DNA of 64,000 nt from Amycolatopsis decaplanina DSM 44594 (GCF_000342005.1 NZ_AOHO01000028.1:124001-188000); one strand, 5' to 3'; positions 52,723-62,134 are shown, counted from the stretch's first letter. Notes: a model not told the origin generated them from the letters alone. Numbers and translations: made by a program.

Positions 52723-53457
52723 AGAGCCTGTCTTTGAACCTGGTCAGGCGGTCCTGGCCCGCTGTTTTTGGCAGGTCAGGCGCCTGGCCCTCGTAGTGAT
52801 CCTGGAGAGGTTGATGAACGCGGCGGAGCGGTCGGGAAGGCGGTCGCAGTCGCGGACGATGCGGCAGGCTTGGGTGACCCAGGAGAAGATGCGTTCGACG
52901 CCCCAGCGTCTGGAGAAGACGACGAAAGCAGCCTCGCGGCGGAGCGGTCCTGGCTGCTGGCGGCGGTGACCAGCACGACCAGCACGACCAGCAGCAGACC
53001 CTGACCGACTGGGAATCGATCACCGCCGCGCTCGGCGCCGAATTCCGTCCCGCTCGTGACCGGCTCTCCTCGCCCAGCCGGTCACGGACCTTGCCGAACA
53101 CCCCGGCTTCGCTCCAACGGCGAAAAACCCATGCACCGTCTACCACGGCGGGAAGCCCCTCTGTAGCGCCCACCATGCGATGCCATTATCGGTGACCTAC
53201 CGCAGCGCGTCCATGATCGCGCGACGCGGATGTTCTCCGGCCGGCCACCCACCGCGGTCCCGCACGCGGGCCGGGGCAGCAACGGCCCCAGCAACACCCA
53301 CTCGGCATCAGTGGCCTCCGAGGGATAACGACAACCCCCTGACGTGGACTGACCGGCGACAAGGCACAAAGAAGACCGGGCCTCTGATCGTGATCATGAT
53401 GTGGTGTCTCAATCACCAGCAGAGGCCCGTACACCGCCGGGATCAAAGACAGGCTCT
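52723..53457 (-). mobile_element. decayed IS5-family element, copy 2
   Basis: 735 bases with good inverted ends (AGAGCCTGTCTTTGA at 52723 and its complement ending at 53457). The transposase sense on the minus strand is split over frames: YPSEATDAEWVLLGPLLP (near 53290-53350), GAWVFRRWSEAGVFGKVRDR (near 53080-53140) and VFSRRWGVERIFSWVTQA (near 52870-52925), the classic IS5/ISL2-like order. The catalytic centre is lost at the same GACCAGCAC repeat junction as in copy 1. Not functional on its own, but its ends look complete. Confidence 0.78.
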
Positions 53458-53917
53458 AACCGGGCAAGGGGCACGAAAGCGGGCCACGTACGCTTCCTTC
53501 GCCCCGCAACGTGATCTGCGCGCTCCCGCCCAGGGAGTCCCTGACGGTGCACACGATCTGGTCGACGGCCCTCGCCGACAACCCGGCGACGCCGATCGAC
53601 AGGGTCACCGTGACCCCGTTGGGCGCGGGCGTCTGGTCCAGCACAGCGGTGCCGGACGGGACTTCGGTGGTGTAGCGCCGTTCCCGTTCGCTCTCGTCCG
53701 GTCCGGCGGCGAGCAGGTCGACAGGGCTCGCCGGGGGCAGCTCGTCGGCCAGCGGGCGCAACACCCGGACCGGCTGCCCGCCGGACAGGAAGTAGAGCAC
53801 CGCACCGTTGGCGGGCCCCGCCGGCGCGGGCGCGCCGGAGATCACGGCACTGGGCCGGACACCGCAGCCCGCGACCACCGAAACGAGCAGGAGCGGCAAA
53901 AGCCAGTTCTTCCTCAT
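53456..53917 (-). CDS. lipoprotein with GerMN-like domain
   Basis: 153 residues. The signal MRKNWLLPLLLVSVVAGC has a lipobox Cys at 18. The mature part resembles a single GerMN domain (NGAVLYFLSGGQPVRVLRPL; VTVTLSIGVAGLSARAVDQIVCTVRDSL). ATG 53917 overlaps the kinase stop, so it is made with the two-component pair. In MtrAB-LpqB a GerMN-bearing lipoprotein also follows a kinase and modulates it; a like role is possible here, but the protein is much shorter than LpqB. It ends just inside the IS5-like remnant. Confidence 0.78.
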   Translation of the reverse strand: MRKNWLLPLLLVSVVAGCGVRPSAVISGAPAPAGPANGAVLYFLSGGQPVRVLRPLADELPPASPVDLLAAGPDESERERRYTTEVPSGTAVLDQTPAPNGVTVTLSIGVAGLSARAVDQIVCTVRDSLGGSAQITLRGEGSVRGPLSCPLPG

Positions 53918-55320
53918 GCCGTCGCTCCCTGCCGAGGCAGGCGCAACGTGAACACCGCGCCGCCGTCGATGCCATTGGCCGCGCTCAAGGTGCCGCCGTG
54001 CAGACGGGCGTTCTCCCAGGCGATCGCGAGACCGAGTCCGCTGCCGCCGGACCTCGCCCTCGCCGAATCCGCCTTGTAGAACCGGTCGAACACGTGCGGC
54101 AGCACCTCCGGCGCAAGCCCGGGACCACGATCCGAGACCTCCAGGATGATCCACTCCCCCGCTTCGGAAAGACGCAACGAAACCGGCTTTTCCCCGTGCC
54201 GCAAGGCGTTTCCGACCAGATTCGCCACGATGACGTCCACCCGCCGCGGATCCAGCCCGGCGAAGATCCCGGAAGGCAACTCCCCCTCCACCTCGCCCGT
54301 CCAGCCTCGGATGCGCAGGCTCGCCGTGACCACCTCGGCGACTTCGACTTCTTCCAGCGCGAGAGCGGCGGCCCCGGCGTCGAAGCGGGAGACCTCGATG
54401 AGGTCGTTCACCAGCCGCGTGAGATTGTGCGTCTCCTCGATACTCATCTTCGCCGCGCGACCGGCGTCCCCGGGCAGATTCGCAGCCTCCTGCTCCAGGA
54501 CGTCCGCGACCGCGGTCATCGCGGCCAGCGGGGTGCGCAGTTCGTGGGAGACGTCGGCGACGAAGCGCCGCGCGTCGGATTCCATCCGTTCCAGTTCACC
54601 GACGTGCCGTTCAAGCGCTTCGGCCGTCTCGTTGAATGTCCGCGCCACCCCGGCCAGTTCGTCCGAGCCGCGGACGCTGATCCGGGCCCGCAGATCACCC
54701 TTCCCCAGCCGCCGCGCCGCGTCGCCCAGTTCACGCACCGGCCGAAGGACCCCGCGGGCGGCCAGCAACGCCAGCCCGATGGCGAAAACGAGGGCCACCC
54801 CGCCGATCAGCCAGGCCCGGGTGGCGAGTTCGTCGATGCTCTTCGCCTCCGGGGCCATACTTCGCGCGATGTATGCCTCGATTCCCGAATCCCGTTGCTG
54901 CCCACCGGGAAGCAGCACGGTGAACCTGGTGCCCACCACCAGCGTCGGCGTGCCGTCGGCCTCGACCCGTTGCCACGCGACGTTCCCCGACCGGACCCGT
55001 TCGCGAAGCTCCGGCGAGATCAGTGCCCGCATCTGCTGGTTCCCGCTCGCCCTGTCCGCGTACAGGACCAGGGAACTCAGCTCGCGGTCGGACAATTCGC
55101 CGCTGATCCGGCTCAGCGTCCCGTCACCTGGCGGCAACGGGCCGAGCGGGTACAACGCCGTGGCCTTGTCGACCAGGACGCGGGCCGTGGCGTCCTGTGC
55201 CTGCTGGAGGATCACGGTGCGGGACTGGACGTAGGCACCGCCCGCGACCGTCGCCGCGGTGATCACGACCAGCAGGCTGAACGCCAGGAGCAGCCGGGTG
55301 CGCAGGCCGCCAAGCTTCAC
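53914..55320 (-). CDS. two-component sensor histidine kinase (HisKA/HATPase)
   Basis: 468 residues. An N-terminal membrane helix (LLLAFSLLVVITAATVAGGA), an outside domain of about 130 residues, a second helix (LIGGVALVFAIGLALLAARG), a HAMP domain (LRPVRELGDAARRLGKGDL), HisKA with FVADVSHELRTPLAAM and HATPase with IVANLVGNALRHGE, DRGPGLAPE and GGSGLGLAI follow in order. All catalytic motifs are intact. The layout is like AfsQ2/CseC of Streptomyces. It overlaps both the regulator and the lipoprotein genes by four bases. Confidence 0.92.
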   Translation of the reverse strand: MKLGGLRTRLLLAFSLLVVITAATVAGGAYVQSRTVILQQAQDATARVLVDKATALYPLGPLPPGDGTLSRISGELSDRELSSLVLYADRASGNQQMRALISPELRERVRSGNVAWQRVEADGTPTLVVGTRFTVLLPGGQQRDSGIEAYIARSMAPEAKSIDELATRAWLIGGVALVFAIGLALLAARGVLRPVRELGDAARRLGKGDLRARISVRGSDELAGVARTFNETAEALERHVGELERMESDARRFVADVSHELRTPLAAMTAVADVLEQEAANLPGDAGRAAKMSIEETHNLTRLVNDLIEVSRFDAGAAALALEEVEVAEVVTASLRIRGWTGEVEGELPSGIFAGLDPRRVDVIVANLVGNALRHGEKPVSLRLSEAGEWIILEVSDRGPGLAPEVLPHVFDRFYKADSARARSGGSGLGLAIAWENARLHGGTLSAANGIDGGAVFTLRLPRQGATA

Positions 55321-56009
55321 AGCGGCCCGAACCGGTAGCCGAACCCGCGGACCGTCTGCACGTACACCGGCGCGGACGAGTCGTCTTCGATCTTCGCGCG
55401 AAGCCGTTGCACACAGGCGTCGACGACGCGGGAGTCACCGAAGTAACCGTGCTCCCACACACTCTCCAGCAGGTACTGGCGGCTGAGCACGCGGCCCGGT
55501 ACCTGAGTGAGTTCGAGCAGCAGCCGCAGTTCGGTCGGGGCGAGCGCGACGGGCTTGCCGCCCTTCGTCACCGTCAGCGCGGCCCGGTCGATGCCGAGAT
55601 CGCCGTGGCGCTCGATCTCCGTCTGCGCGGGCACCGCGGGCGCCGGTTGCCCGGTGCGGCGCAGCACCGCGCGGATCCGGGCCTCCAGCACCTGTGCCCT
55701 GGCGGGTTTGACCACGTAGTCGTCCGCGCCGGCGGCGAGCCCGGCCACCACGTCGATGTCCTCGTTGCGCGCGGTGAGCATGATGATCGGCAGATCCCCC
55801 GCCGCGCGGATCCGGCGGCAGACCTCGAAACCGTCCAGTCCGGGCAGCATCAGGTCCAGCACGACGATGTCCGGCGGTCGTGACGCGAGCCGGGCGAGGC
55901 CTTCCTCGCCGGTCGCCACCGCGTCGACCGCGTGGCCGCGGCCGCCGAGCGCCATGCTGAGCCCGTCACGCACGGCTTGGTCGTCCTCGATGAGCAGCAC
56001 CTTGGGCAT
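55317..56009 (-). CDS. OmpR-family response regulator
   Basis: 230 residues. The receiver domain has IEDDQAVRDGL, phosphoacceptor Asp in IVVLDLMLPG, and the Lys in DDYVVKPA. The C-terminal winged helix has LAPTELRLLLELTQVPGRVLS and VVDACVQRLRAKIE, then YVQTVRGFGYRFG. ATG 56009 is the start; no strong ribosome site. It is transcribed away from the VanY-like gene at 56206, with a 196-base shared region in which its own operator may lie. Confidence 0.92.
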   Translation of the reverse strand: MPKVLLIEDDQAVRDGLSMALGGRGHAVDAVATGEEGLARLASRPPDIVVLDLMLPGLDGFEVCRRIRAAGDLPIIMLTARNEDIDVVAGLAAGADDYVVKPARAQVLEARIRAVLRRTGQPAPAVPAQTEIERHGDLGIDRAALTVTKGGKPVALAPTELRLLLELTQVPGRVLSRQYLLESVWEHGYFGDSRVVDACVQRLRAKIEDDSSAPVYVQTVRGFGYRFGPL

Positions 56010-56205
56010 GCCGACGACTATCGCAGCGCCGGACGGAATCCGCTCGTCCATGACACGCCATCGTGCCCGTCCCGTTTCCGCGGAACGTCCACGGAATGTC
56101 TTCGTTCCGTCACGGCGTGATCCGTGCGGAACGGTGACATTTTCGTCGGCGTCCGCGCACGTCGCCGCGATCGGGTTCGGACAGGCGACGGCGACCGTTG
56201 ACGGC

Positions 56206-56721
56206 ATGAAAGAACTCGTGCTCGCGGCGATCACCCGCGTCCTCGCGGTACTGCTGCTGATCCCGGCGTGGCTGCGGTCCCCCGGCCAGGCCCGCCGGCT
56301 CGCCTGCGGATGGGCGCTGTCGCTGCGGTTCCCCGCCGAGAACCTCGCCGGGCTCACCGCCGGAACACTCGCCGCGTTCACCGCGGCCAGGACCGAGGCG
56401 TTCTGGCGGCACCGCACGCTCCTCGGCGTCACCTCGGGACATCGGGACGCCGCCGAGCAGCATCGGCTGTACCTCGCCGAGGCCAGGCTAGGCGGGAAGC
56501 GCGTTCTGCCGCCGCAGGATTCCGCGCACGTCGGGGGTACGGCGCTGGACATCCGGCCGCGGGAGGGTGCTCAGTGGTTGGAGGATCACGGCGCACGGTT
56601 CGCGCTCTACCGGATCTACGACAACGAATGGTGGCACTTCGAGTACCGGCCCGGGGAGGCTCCGCCCGCGCGACTGCCGCATCCCGGCTGGCGGATGACA
56701 CACTCGCGTACCAGCGATTGA
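56206..56721 (+). CDS. D-alanyl-D-alanine carboxypeptidase, M15/VanY-like
   Basis: 171 residues, held by an N-terminal helix (LVLAAITRVLAVLLLIPAW). The zinc-site pattern is SAHVGGTALDI (His108, Asp115) and EWWHFEY (Glu141, His144), with the upstream SGHR (77-80) of the family. It would trim D-Ala from peptidoglycan stem peptides. The domain is short, close to a minimal VanY. ATG 56206, no clear ribosome site. It is divergent from the response regulator gene, which suggests common control. No vanHAX genes lie in the window. Confidence 0.82.
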   Translation: MKELVLAAITRVLAVLLLIPAWLRSPGQARRLACGWALSLRFPAENLAGLTAGTLAAFTAARTEAFWRHRTLLGVTSGHRDAAEQHRLYLAEARLGGKRVLPPQDSAHVGGTALDIRPREGAQWLEDHGARFALYRIYDNEWWHFEYRPGEAPPARLPHPGWRMTHSRTSD

Positions 56722-56751
56722 CCGGACCGTCCACGAAGGAGCAGCAGCCCC

Positions 56752-57387
56752 ATGTCGCCCGTGCCCGCCGAAACCACGACCGCGAGCGCCCGGCAGCGAT
56801 CAGCACGCGCCGCCACCGAGGTACTCGCCCCCTGGGTCTGGGTGCTGCTGCTCCCGCTCGCCGTCGCCTGGCGAGCCACCGGCCACCACCTCGGCGAAAC
56901 GCTGTTGTGGGGCCTGATCACCGGGATCTTCGGCTCGATCCTGCCCATGGCGGTCATCGTCCGGGGTGCCAGGAAGGGCCAGTGGGACAGCCACCATGTC
57001 ACCGACCGCGCGGGACGCGTGATCCCGTTCGCCGCCTGCATCGGCTTCCTCGCCATCGGCTTCGCCATCCTCATCGTCGGCGACGCACCTCGCGAGCTGA
57101 TCGCCCTCGCCGCCGCCGAACTCATCTCCCTGATCGTCGCGGTGGCCATCACCTTCGGGCTCAAGTTCAAGGTGAGCATGCACGCCGCCGTCGCCGCCGG
57201 AGCCGTCGCCATCCTGGTCCAGGTCTACGATCCGTGGTTCGCCCTTCTTCTCCTGGGTGTGGCCTGGGTCTGCTGGTCCCGCGTCGAACTCAAGGACCAC
57301 ACCACCGCCGAAGTCTCGGTCGGCACCCTCGTCGGCCTCTTCGTCGGTGGTGGCGCCTACGCAGCCCTGGCTGCTGCCTTCGTGTAG
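56752..57387 (+). CDS. PAP2-like membrane phosphatase family protein
   Basis: 211 residues with about five or six hydrophobic helices. The late motifs FKVSMHAAVAAGAVAI and WSRVELKDHTTAEVSVG resemble the second and third PAP2 motifs (xSxH and SRxxxxxHxxxDVxxG) with Glu in place of the usual Asp, so catalysis is possible but not certain. Start ATG 56752 has GAAGGAG nine bases upstream. It follows the carboxypeptidase by 30 bases and could act with it in cell-envelope lipid or undecaprenyl-phosphate turnover; that is inference. Confidence 0.65.
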   Translation: MSPVPAETTTASARQRSARAATEVLAPWVWVLLLPLAVAWRATGHHLGETLLWGLITGIFGSILPMAVIVRGARKGQWDSHHVTDRAGRVIPFAACIGFLAIGFAILIVGDAPRELIALAAAELISLIVAVAITFGLKFKVSMHAAVAAGAVAILVQVYDPWFALLLLGVAWVCWSRVELKDHTTAEVSVGTLVGLFVGGGAYAALAAAFV

Positions 57388-57393
57388 ACGCCC

Positions 57394-58407
57394 TCACGAC
57401 ACGACAGGACCCTCCACCGTCACCCGCGGCGCCAGCGCCGCCAGGAAGTCGGCCGCGTCGAAGACCGCACCGGCCGAGACGACCCCGGTCGCCTTGGTCC
57501 GCCCGTCGAGCACGCGCTGGACGGCCTCCACCACTAGAGGCGCCGTGATCGCGTAGATGTCCTGCCCCTGGGCGACGATCCGCCGTTGTCCGCCACCGGA
57601 CCGCACGACGACGTCGACCATGAACTCCTGCGCGGACGGGCCGTCGGCCGGAGGCGCGGGCGTCTCGGGGGTCACCACCTCGCGGGCCGCGTTCACGGTC
57701 ATGTACGTGGTCACTTCGGGGATGTCGAGGTGGCTCGGGACGGTGACGACGTCGGCCATCGTGAACTCGCCGAGCACGGCGCGGGTCCCGAGCGGCGCGG
57801 GGAAATCCCAGTCCAGGGCGGGCAGCACGTCGTCGCGGTGTTCGATGCGGCCGCCGGAGAACCGGATCCGCTTGCCGTCGCGCCGTTCCCGCGACACCTT
57901 GCCCGCCGCGCGGGTCCCTTCGGTCGGATGCCAGCTGCTCAGCCCGTATGCGACGTGCGCTTCGTCGGCGGACGTCCAGTCGCCCATCGCGGCGGTGACC
58001 ATCAGATCGCCGAGGCCGCCGAAGAACGCCATCGCCGGGATCACCGTCGCTCCCGTGGCACGGTCACCGAACTGTGCGAAGGTGTCGAGGTTCGCTTCGA
58101 GCTCGGCGGCAACGTCCAGATACGGGACACCCGCCCGGAGCGCCGCCTCGATCACCGGGGCGGCGGTGTCGGCGAACGGGCCGGCGGCGTTGATCACCGC
58201 GTCCGCGCCCGCGAACGCGCGGTCCAGCGATGCCGGGTCGTCGACGGACGCCTGCCGGATGTCGAGATCGGGCCAAGGCAGGCCGCGCAGTTTGGCCTCG
58301 TCGCGTCCCACGGCCAGCACACCGAGTCCGCGCTCGCGCAACTCCGCCACCACGAACCGCCCAGTGTGCCCGTAGGCCCCGAACACCGCGACGTCGTACG
58401 TACCCAT
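57394..58407 (-). CDS. saccharopine dehydrogenase-like/trans-enoyl reductase-like NAD(P) oxidoreductase
   Basis: 337 residues. The cofactor motif is VAVFGAYGHTGRFVV (6-20). The family features ADAVINAAGPFADTAAPVIEAAL and GVPYLDVAAE are clear; GGLGDLMVTAAMG and RRDGKRIRFSGGRIE follow. These belong to the saccharopine dehydrogenase-like proteins acting on diverse substrates. ATG 58407 with AGGAGA upstream; the open frame goes on much further upstream inside the divergent regulator gene, which is not coding here. The divergent gene at 58507 may control it. Confidence 0.8.
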   Translation of the reverse strand: MGTYDVAVFGAYGHTGRFVVAELRERGLGVLAVGRDEAKLRGLPWPDLDIRQASVDDPASLDRAFAGADAVINAAGPFADTAAPVIEAALRAGVPYLDVAAELEANLDTFAQFGDRATGATVIPAMAFFGGLGDLMVTAAMGDWTSADEAHVAYGLSSWHPTEGTRAAGKVSRERRDGKRIRFSGGRIEHRDDVLPALDWDFPAPLGTRAVLGEFTMADVVTVPSHLDIPEVTTYMTVNAAREVVTPETPAPPADGPSAQEFMVDVVVRSGGGQRRIVAQGQDIYAITAPLVVEAVQRVLDGRTKATGVVSAGAVFDAADFLAALAPRVTVEGPVVS

Positions 58408-58506
58408 GATTTCTCCTGCCCTCGGTTGATCCACTGTGGACCATCCTGTCGGCGGATCCCGCTGATCGACAGTGTCCGGAACGCCATCATGCGTACACTT
58501 TCGGAC

Positions 58507-59460
58507 ATGAGTACGGTCGCCCTCGCCGCCACGGACGGGATGCTGCAGTTCGAGCTGTCCATCGCCCACGAGGTCTTCGGCACGGGCCTGCCTGGCTTCC
58601 CCGGCTCCTGGTACGAATTCGGGGTCTACGGGGCGAAGCCGGTGAAAGTCGGGCGCTTCCTGCTCGAACCGGATCACGGGCTCGAACGCCTCAAGCGCGC
58701 CGACACCGTCATCGTCCCCGGCTGGGCCGACATCGACGTCGATCCGCCCGCGGACCTGGTCGAGGCCGTGCGCGCCGCCCACGAAGCGGGCGCGCGGGTG
58801 GCGTCCCTGTGCACGGGCGCGTTCGTGCTGGCGGCCGCCGGCCTGCTCGACGGCCGACGCGCGACGACACACTGGGCGCACACCGATGTCCTCGCCGCCC
58901 GGTATCCCTCGGTGGAGGTCGATCCGGACGTCCTCTACGTCGACAACGGCAGCGTCCTCACCTCGGCGGGCAAGGCCGCCGCGATGGACCTGTGCCTGCA
59001 TCTGGTCCGTTCCGACCACGGTTCGGCGGTCGCGAACACCGTCGCCCGCCGCCTGGTCGTCCCGCCGCACCGCGCCGGCGGGCAAGCCCAGTTCGTCACG
59101 GCCCCGGTGCCCGAACAGGACGACCACCCGCTCGGCGGCCTGCTCCCCTGGGTCACCGAACGGCTCGACCGGCCGCTGACCGTCGAGGACCTCGCCAGGC
59201 AGGCGAACATGAGTTCACGCAACCTGGCGCGGCACTTCCGGGCGGCGACGGGGACGACCCCGCTGCGCTGGCTGCTGATCCAGCGCATCCGCCGCGCGCA
59301 GGAACTACTGGAGCGGACCGACGACAGCGTCGACCTGATCGCGGAGGCCACCGGGATGGGCACCGCCGCCACCCTGCGGCGGCATTTCAACCGGACGGTC
59401 GGGGTGCCGCCGGACAGCTACCGCCGCACCTTCCGCACGGCTAAGGGAGCCGCGCCGTGA
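58507..59460 (+). CDS. AraC-family regulator with GATase1/DJ-1-like N-terminal domain
   Basis: 317 residues. The N-terminal half is the PfpI/GATase1-like sensor domain (DGMLQFELSIAHEVFG; TVIVPGWADID; VASLCTGAFVLAAAGLLDGR with the nucleophile-elbow Cys). The C-terminal half has two AraC helix-turn-helix motifs (TVEDLARQANMSSRNLARHF; LIAEATGMGTAATLRRHFNRT). This is the GlxA/FtrA type of regulator. ATG 58507 is chosen; ATG 58489 in frame is possible. It is divergent from the oxidoreductase at 57394 across 99 bases and probably activates it. Confidence 0.9.
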   Translation: MSTVALAATDGMLQFELSIAHEVFGTGLPGFPGSWYEFGVYGAKPVKVGRFLLEPDHGLERLKRADTVIVPGWADIDVDPPADLVEAVRAAHEAGARVASLCTGAFVLAAAGLLDGRRATTHWAHTDVLAARYPSVEVDPDVLYVDNGSVLTSAGKAAAMDLCLHLVRSDHGSAVANTVARRLVVPPHRAGGQAQFVTAPVPEQDDHPLGGLLPWVTERLDRPLTVEDLARQANMSSRNLARHFRAATGTTPLRWLLIQRIRRAQELLERTDDSVDLIAEATGMGTAATLRRHFNRTVGVPPDSYRRTFRTAKGAAP

Positions 59461-59494
59461 TCAGGTCCGCGACGGCCGCCACTTTGCCTTGACC

Positions 59495-60673
59495 TCACTG
59501 CGACAGGACCTTGCCCAGCCGCCGCAATCCTTCGGCGATCGTCCCCGGTCCGTGCGCGGCGAACGAAAGTCGCAACGCCGACCGGTCCGGCTCCCCCACC
59601 TGGAACGCCGAACCGGGCACGAACGCGACATCGTGGCGCAACGCCTCGGGAAGCAGCCGGTCCGTGTCCGCGCCGCTGGGAAGGATGACCCAGACGAACA
59701 TCCCGCCGTCCGGATCGGTCCACGTCGTCCCGGACGGGGTGATCGCGGGCAGTTCGGCCATCATCGCGTCACGGCGCACGCGGTAGGTCGCGCACAGCTT
59801 CCGCACGTGCGCGTCGAGATCGGCGGCGGCCAGGTACTCGGCCGCGGCCGCCTGATCGACGGTCGAAGTGTGCAGATCGGTCGCCTGCTTGAGAATCGCG
59901 ACGCGGCGCAGGAGCTCCCTCGGCGCACGGAACCAGCCCAGCCGCATCCCCGGGGAGATCACCTTCGAGAAGGTGCCGAGGTAGATCGTGCGCTCGGCGA
60001 GTTCCGGGCGGGCCGACAGCGGTTCCTCGCGTTCACCGCGATAGCGCAGTTCGTGGTACGGGTCGTCCTCGACGAGCCAGAAACCGTGGCGGGCGATCAC
60101 TTCCGCGAGCGCGCGACGCCGCTCCGGGCTGATCGTGCGCCCGGAGGGATTCGAGAACGTCGGGACGAGGTACAGCAACGCGGGCCGTTCCCTGGCCGCG
60201 ATCTCGTCCAGCGCGGCCGGGTCGATCCCTTCCGCGTCCCCGGGAACGGGCACGATGCGCGCCTCGGCGAGCTGGAAGCATTGCAGCGCCGACAGGTACA
60301 CCGGCTCTTCCACCAGCACGGTGGCACCGGGATCGAGTAACGCGGTGCTGAGCAGTTGCAGGCCCTGCTGCGAACCCGTGGTGATCAGGAGATCGTCCAC
60401 AGTGGTCGGAAGCCCGCGACCGGACAGCCGCTGCGCGAGCAGTTCACGCAGCCTCAGATTCCCTTCGGTGGGCGAATACTGCAGGGCACGCTGGGCGGGC
60501 CCGTCGGCGAGTGCCCGGTCGAAGGCGGCACGGAGGCCGTCCACATCGAACAGTTCCGGCGCGGGTATTCCACCGGCGAAGGAGATCACGCCCGGACGGG
60601 CGGTGAGCGCGAGCAGGTCACGCACGGGAGAACTGGTGACGCCGTCCATACGACGGGCGAGGGGAAGAGACAT
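59495..60673 (-). CDS. PLP-dependent aminotransferase, class I/II (LysN/MocR-C-like)
   Basis: 392 residues. It has the start ISFAGGIPAPELFD, the QYSPTEGNLRLRELLA segment, the cofactor-binding DDPYHELRYRG, and the Schiff-base Lys in GTFSKVISPGMRLGW. This is the 2-aminoadipate/aromatic aminotransferase subgroup, which is like the C-terminal domain of MocR regulators but has no helix-turn-helix here. ATG 60673 has GAGGAG upstream. Its amino-acid substrate is not clear. Confidence 0.9.
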   Translation of the reverse strand: MSLPLARRMDGVTSSPVRDLLALTARPGVISFAGGIPAPELFDVDGLRAAFDRALADGPAQRALQYSPTEGNLRLRELLAQRLSGRGLPTTVDDLLITTGSQQGLQLLSTALLDPGATVLVEEPVYLSALQCFQLAEARIVPVPGDAEGIDPAALDEIAARERPALLYLVPTFSNPSGRTISPERRRALAEVIARHGFWLVEDDPYHELRYRGEREEPLSARPELAERTIYLGTFSKVISPGMRLGWFRAPRELLRRVAILKQATDLHTSTVDQAAAAEYLAAADLDAHVRKLCATYRVRRDAMMAELPAITPSGTTWTDPDGGMFVWVILPSGADTDRLLPEALRHDVAFVPGSAFQVGEPDRSALRLSFAAHGPGTIAEGLRRLGKVLSQ

Positions 60674-60805
60674 GAAGGCTCCTCGGGAGAAATGTGCGGC
60701 TCAGTGCAGCCACCCGGGGATCCGCCCGTATGAGCAAGCAACCACCGGCAGGATATCAGCCCTGGGCTGCCCTAGGCTCGTACTCGTGCCTCTCGTGGAA
60801 ATCAC

Positions 60806-62062
60806 CTACGCGCCCCATCTTCCCGAAGCCAAGCTCCGCGAACGCTCCCCCAAGACGTGCCGCCGGACGAACGGACTCCGGAACTTGCCGTCCGGGTCCA
60901 GTTCTGCGGCCAGTGCCCGGAAATCGGCCAGCCTCGGGTAGTCCGCCGCACGGTGGAAGAGCTTCCCCCAATGCGGCCGGACGTCGAACGGCGCCAGCCG
61001 TTCTTCCATGACGGGCAGCAGCGCGCGGACCGCGTCCTCGTCCGGCAGCCAGGTGAAGTGCAGTGCCACCCGGTCGCCGCCCTGGAACGGGCTGAGCCAC
61101 AGGTCGTCCCCCGCGACCGTGCGGATCTCCGAGGTGAGCAGGACGGGTGCCAGCCGGTCCCCCATGCCGCGCAACGCCTCCATCGCCGCGACGGCGTGCC
61201 GGACGGGCACGAAGTACTCGGTCTGGAGTTCGTTCCCGATGCTGGGCGTGAAGTCCAGGCGGAAATGCGGGATCCGTTCGTGCCACGGTCCCGTGACCCC
61301 GAGCTGCCGCGTGCAGTTGTCCGCCGGGATGCCCGCCGCGTGGGCCGGATGGCGTGGCCCGTCCGCCGCCTTCGCGCCGAAGAAGTCCGCGCCCGGCCGC
61401 CCCGATCCCTTGACCCAGACCTGGTCGACTTCGTCGCGGGCCCAGTTCGTGAACAGGCTGACACTGTAACCCGCGTCCTGGATCTCGTCGAAGTGCTCGT
61501 ACACCGACTCCCAGGGCAAGCCGTCGAAGACGTCCTGGCGGAGGTCGAAGGACGGCACCAGGTCGAGGGTCAGCCGGGTCACCACTCCCAGCGCGCCCAG
61601 GCCGACGACCACACCGTCGTGCCGGGAGTACGTCTTCACCTCGCCGTCGGCGGTCACCAGCTCCAAACCGGACACCGCCGACGCCAGACTCTGGTTGCGC
61701 CGCCCGGAACCGTGGGTCGCCGTCGCGACGGTGCCCGCCACCGTGCAATGAGGCAGCGAAGCGAGGTTGGCCAGCGCGAACCCGGCCGCGTGCACCTGGA
61801 CGGCGATGTCGCCGTAGCGCGCCGCCGCCGGCACCGTGATCGTCGCGGACTCCGCGTCGAGGACGGTCTCCACGTCGAGCGCGGACAGGTCGAGCAGGAC
61901 ACCACCCGGACAGTCCGCGATGTCGTTGAAGCAATGTCCGCTGCCGAGCGCCTTGACCGCGGTCGCTCGGGCGACGGTGTCCTGGATCTGGCCGATCGTG
62001 CGCGGGCGGAGGATCCGTTCCGCGGTGAAGGTCCTATTTCCCGCCCAGTTCGTCTCGCGCAC
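60806..62062 (-). CDS. alditol oxidase (AldO-like), FAD-dependent
   Basis: 418 residues, about the size of Streptomyces coelicolor AldO, which oxidises xylitol or sorbitol with oxygen to the aldose and hydrogen peroxide. FAD-binding features include VKALGSGHCFNDIAD (with the His of the covalent type), ASLPHCTVAGTVATATHGSG and LVTADGEVKTYSR. The substrate half shows NCTRQLGVTGPWHERIPHF, SIGNELQTEYF and RPHWGKLF, all close to AldO. GTG 62062 is the only start available. A related L-gulonolactone oxidase role is less likely. Confidence 0.88.
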   Translation of the reverse strand: MRETNWAGNRTFTAERILRPRTIGQIQDTVARATAVKALGSGHCFNDIADCPGGVLLDLSALDVETVLDAESATITVPAAARYGDIAVQVHAAGFALANLASLPHCTVAGTVATATHGSGRRNQSLASAVSGLELVTADGEVKTYSRHDGVVVGLGALGVVTRLTLDLVPSFDLRQDVFDGLPWESVYEHFDEIQDAGYSVSLFTNWARDEVDQVWVKGSGRPGADFFGAKAADGPRHPAHAAGIPADNCTRQLGVTGPWHERIPHFRLDFTPSIGNELQTEYFVPVRHAVAAMEALRGMGDRLAPVLLTSEIRTVAGDDLWLSPFQGGDRVALHFTWLPDEDAVRALLPVMEERLAPFDVRPHWGKLFHRAADYPRLADFRALAAELDPDGKFRSPFVRRHVLGERSRSLASGRWGA

Positions 62063-62134
62063 CAGGCCCAGCCTAGATTGCCGAGGTCGGCTTCACACGG
62101 AGGAGGGTTCGCACTGACAGGCATTCCCGGCGAG

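Noticed and set aside
53914..56721. Glycopeptide resistance (vanRS-vanY) assignment
   Set aside because: The regulator and kinase are of a general OmpR/AfsQ-like type, and no vanHAX genes are present, so only a VanY-like enzyme is claimed.
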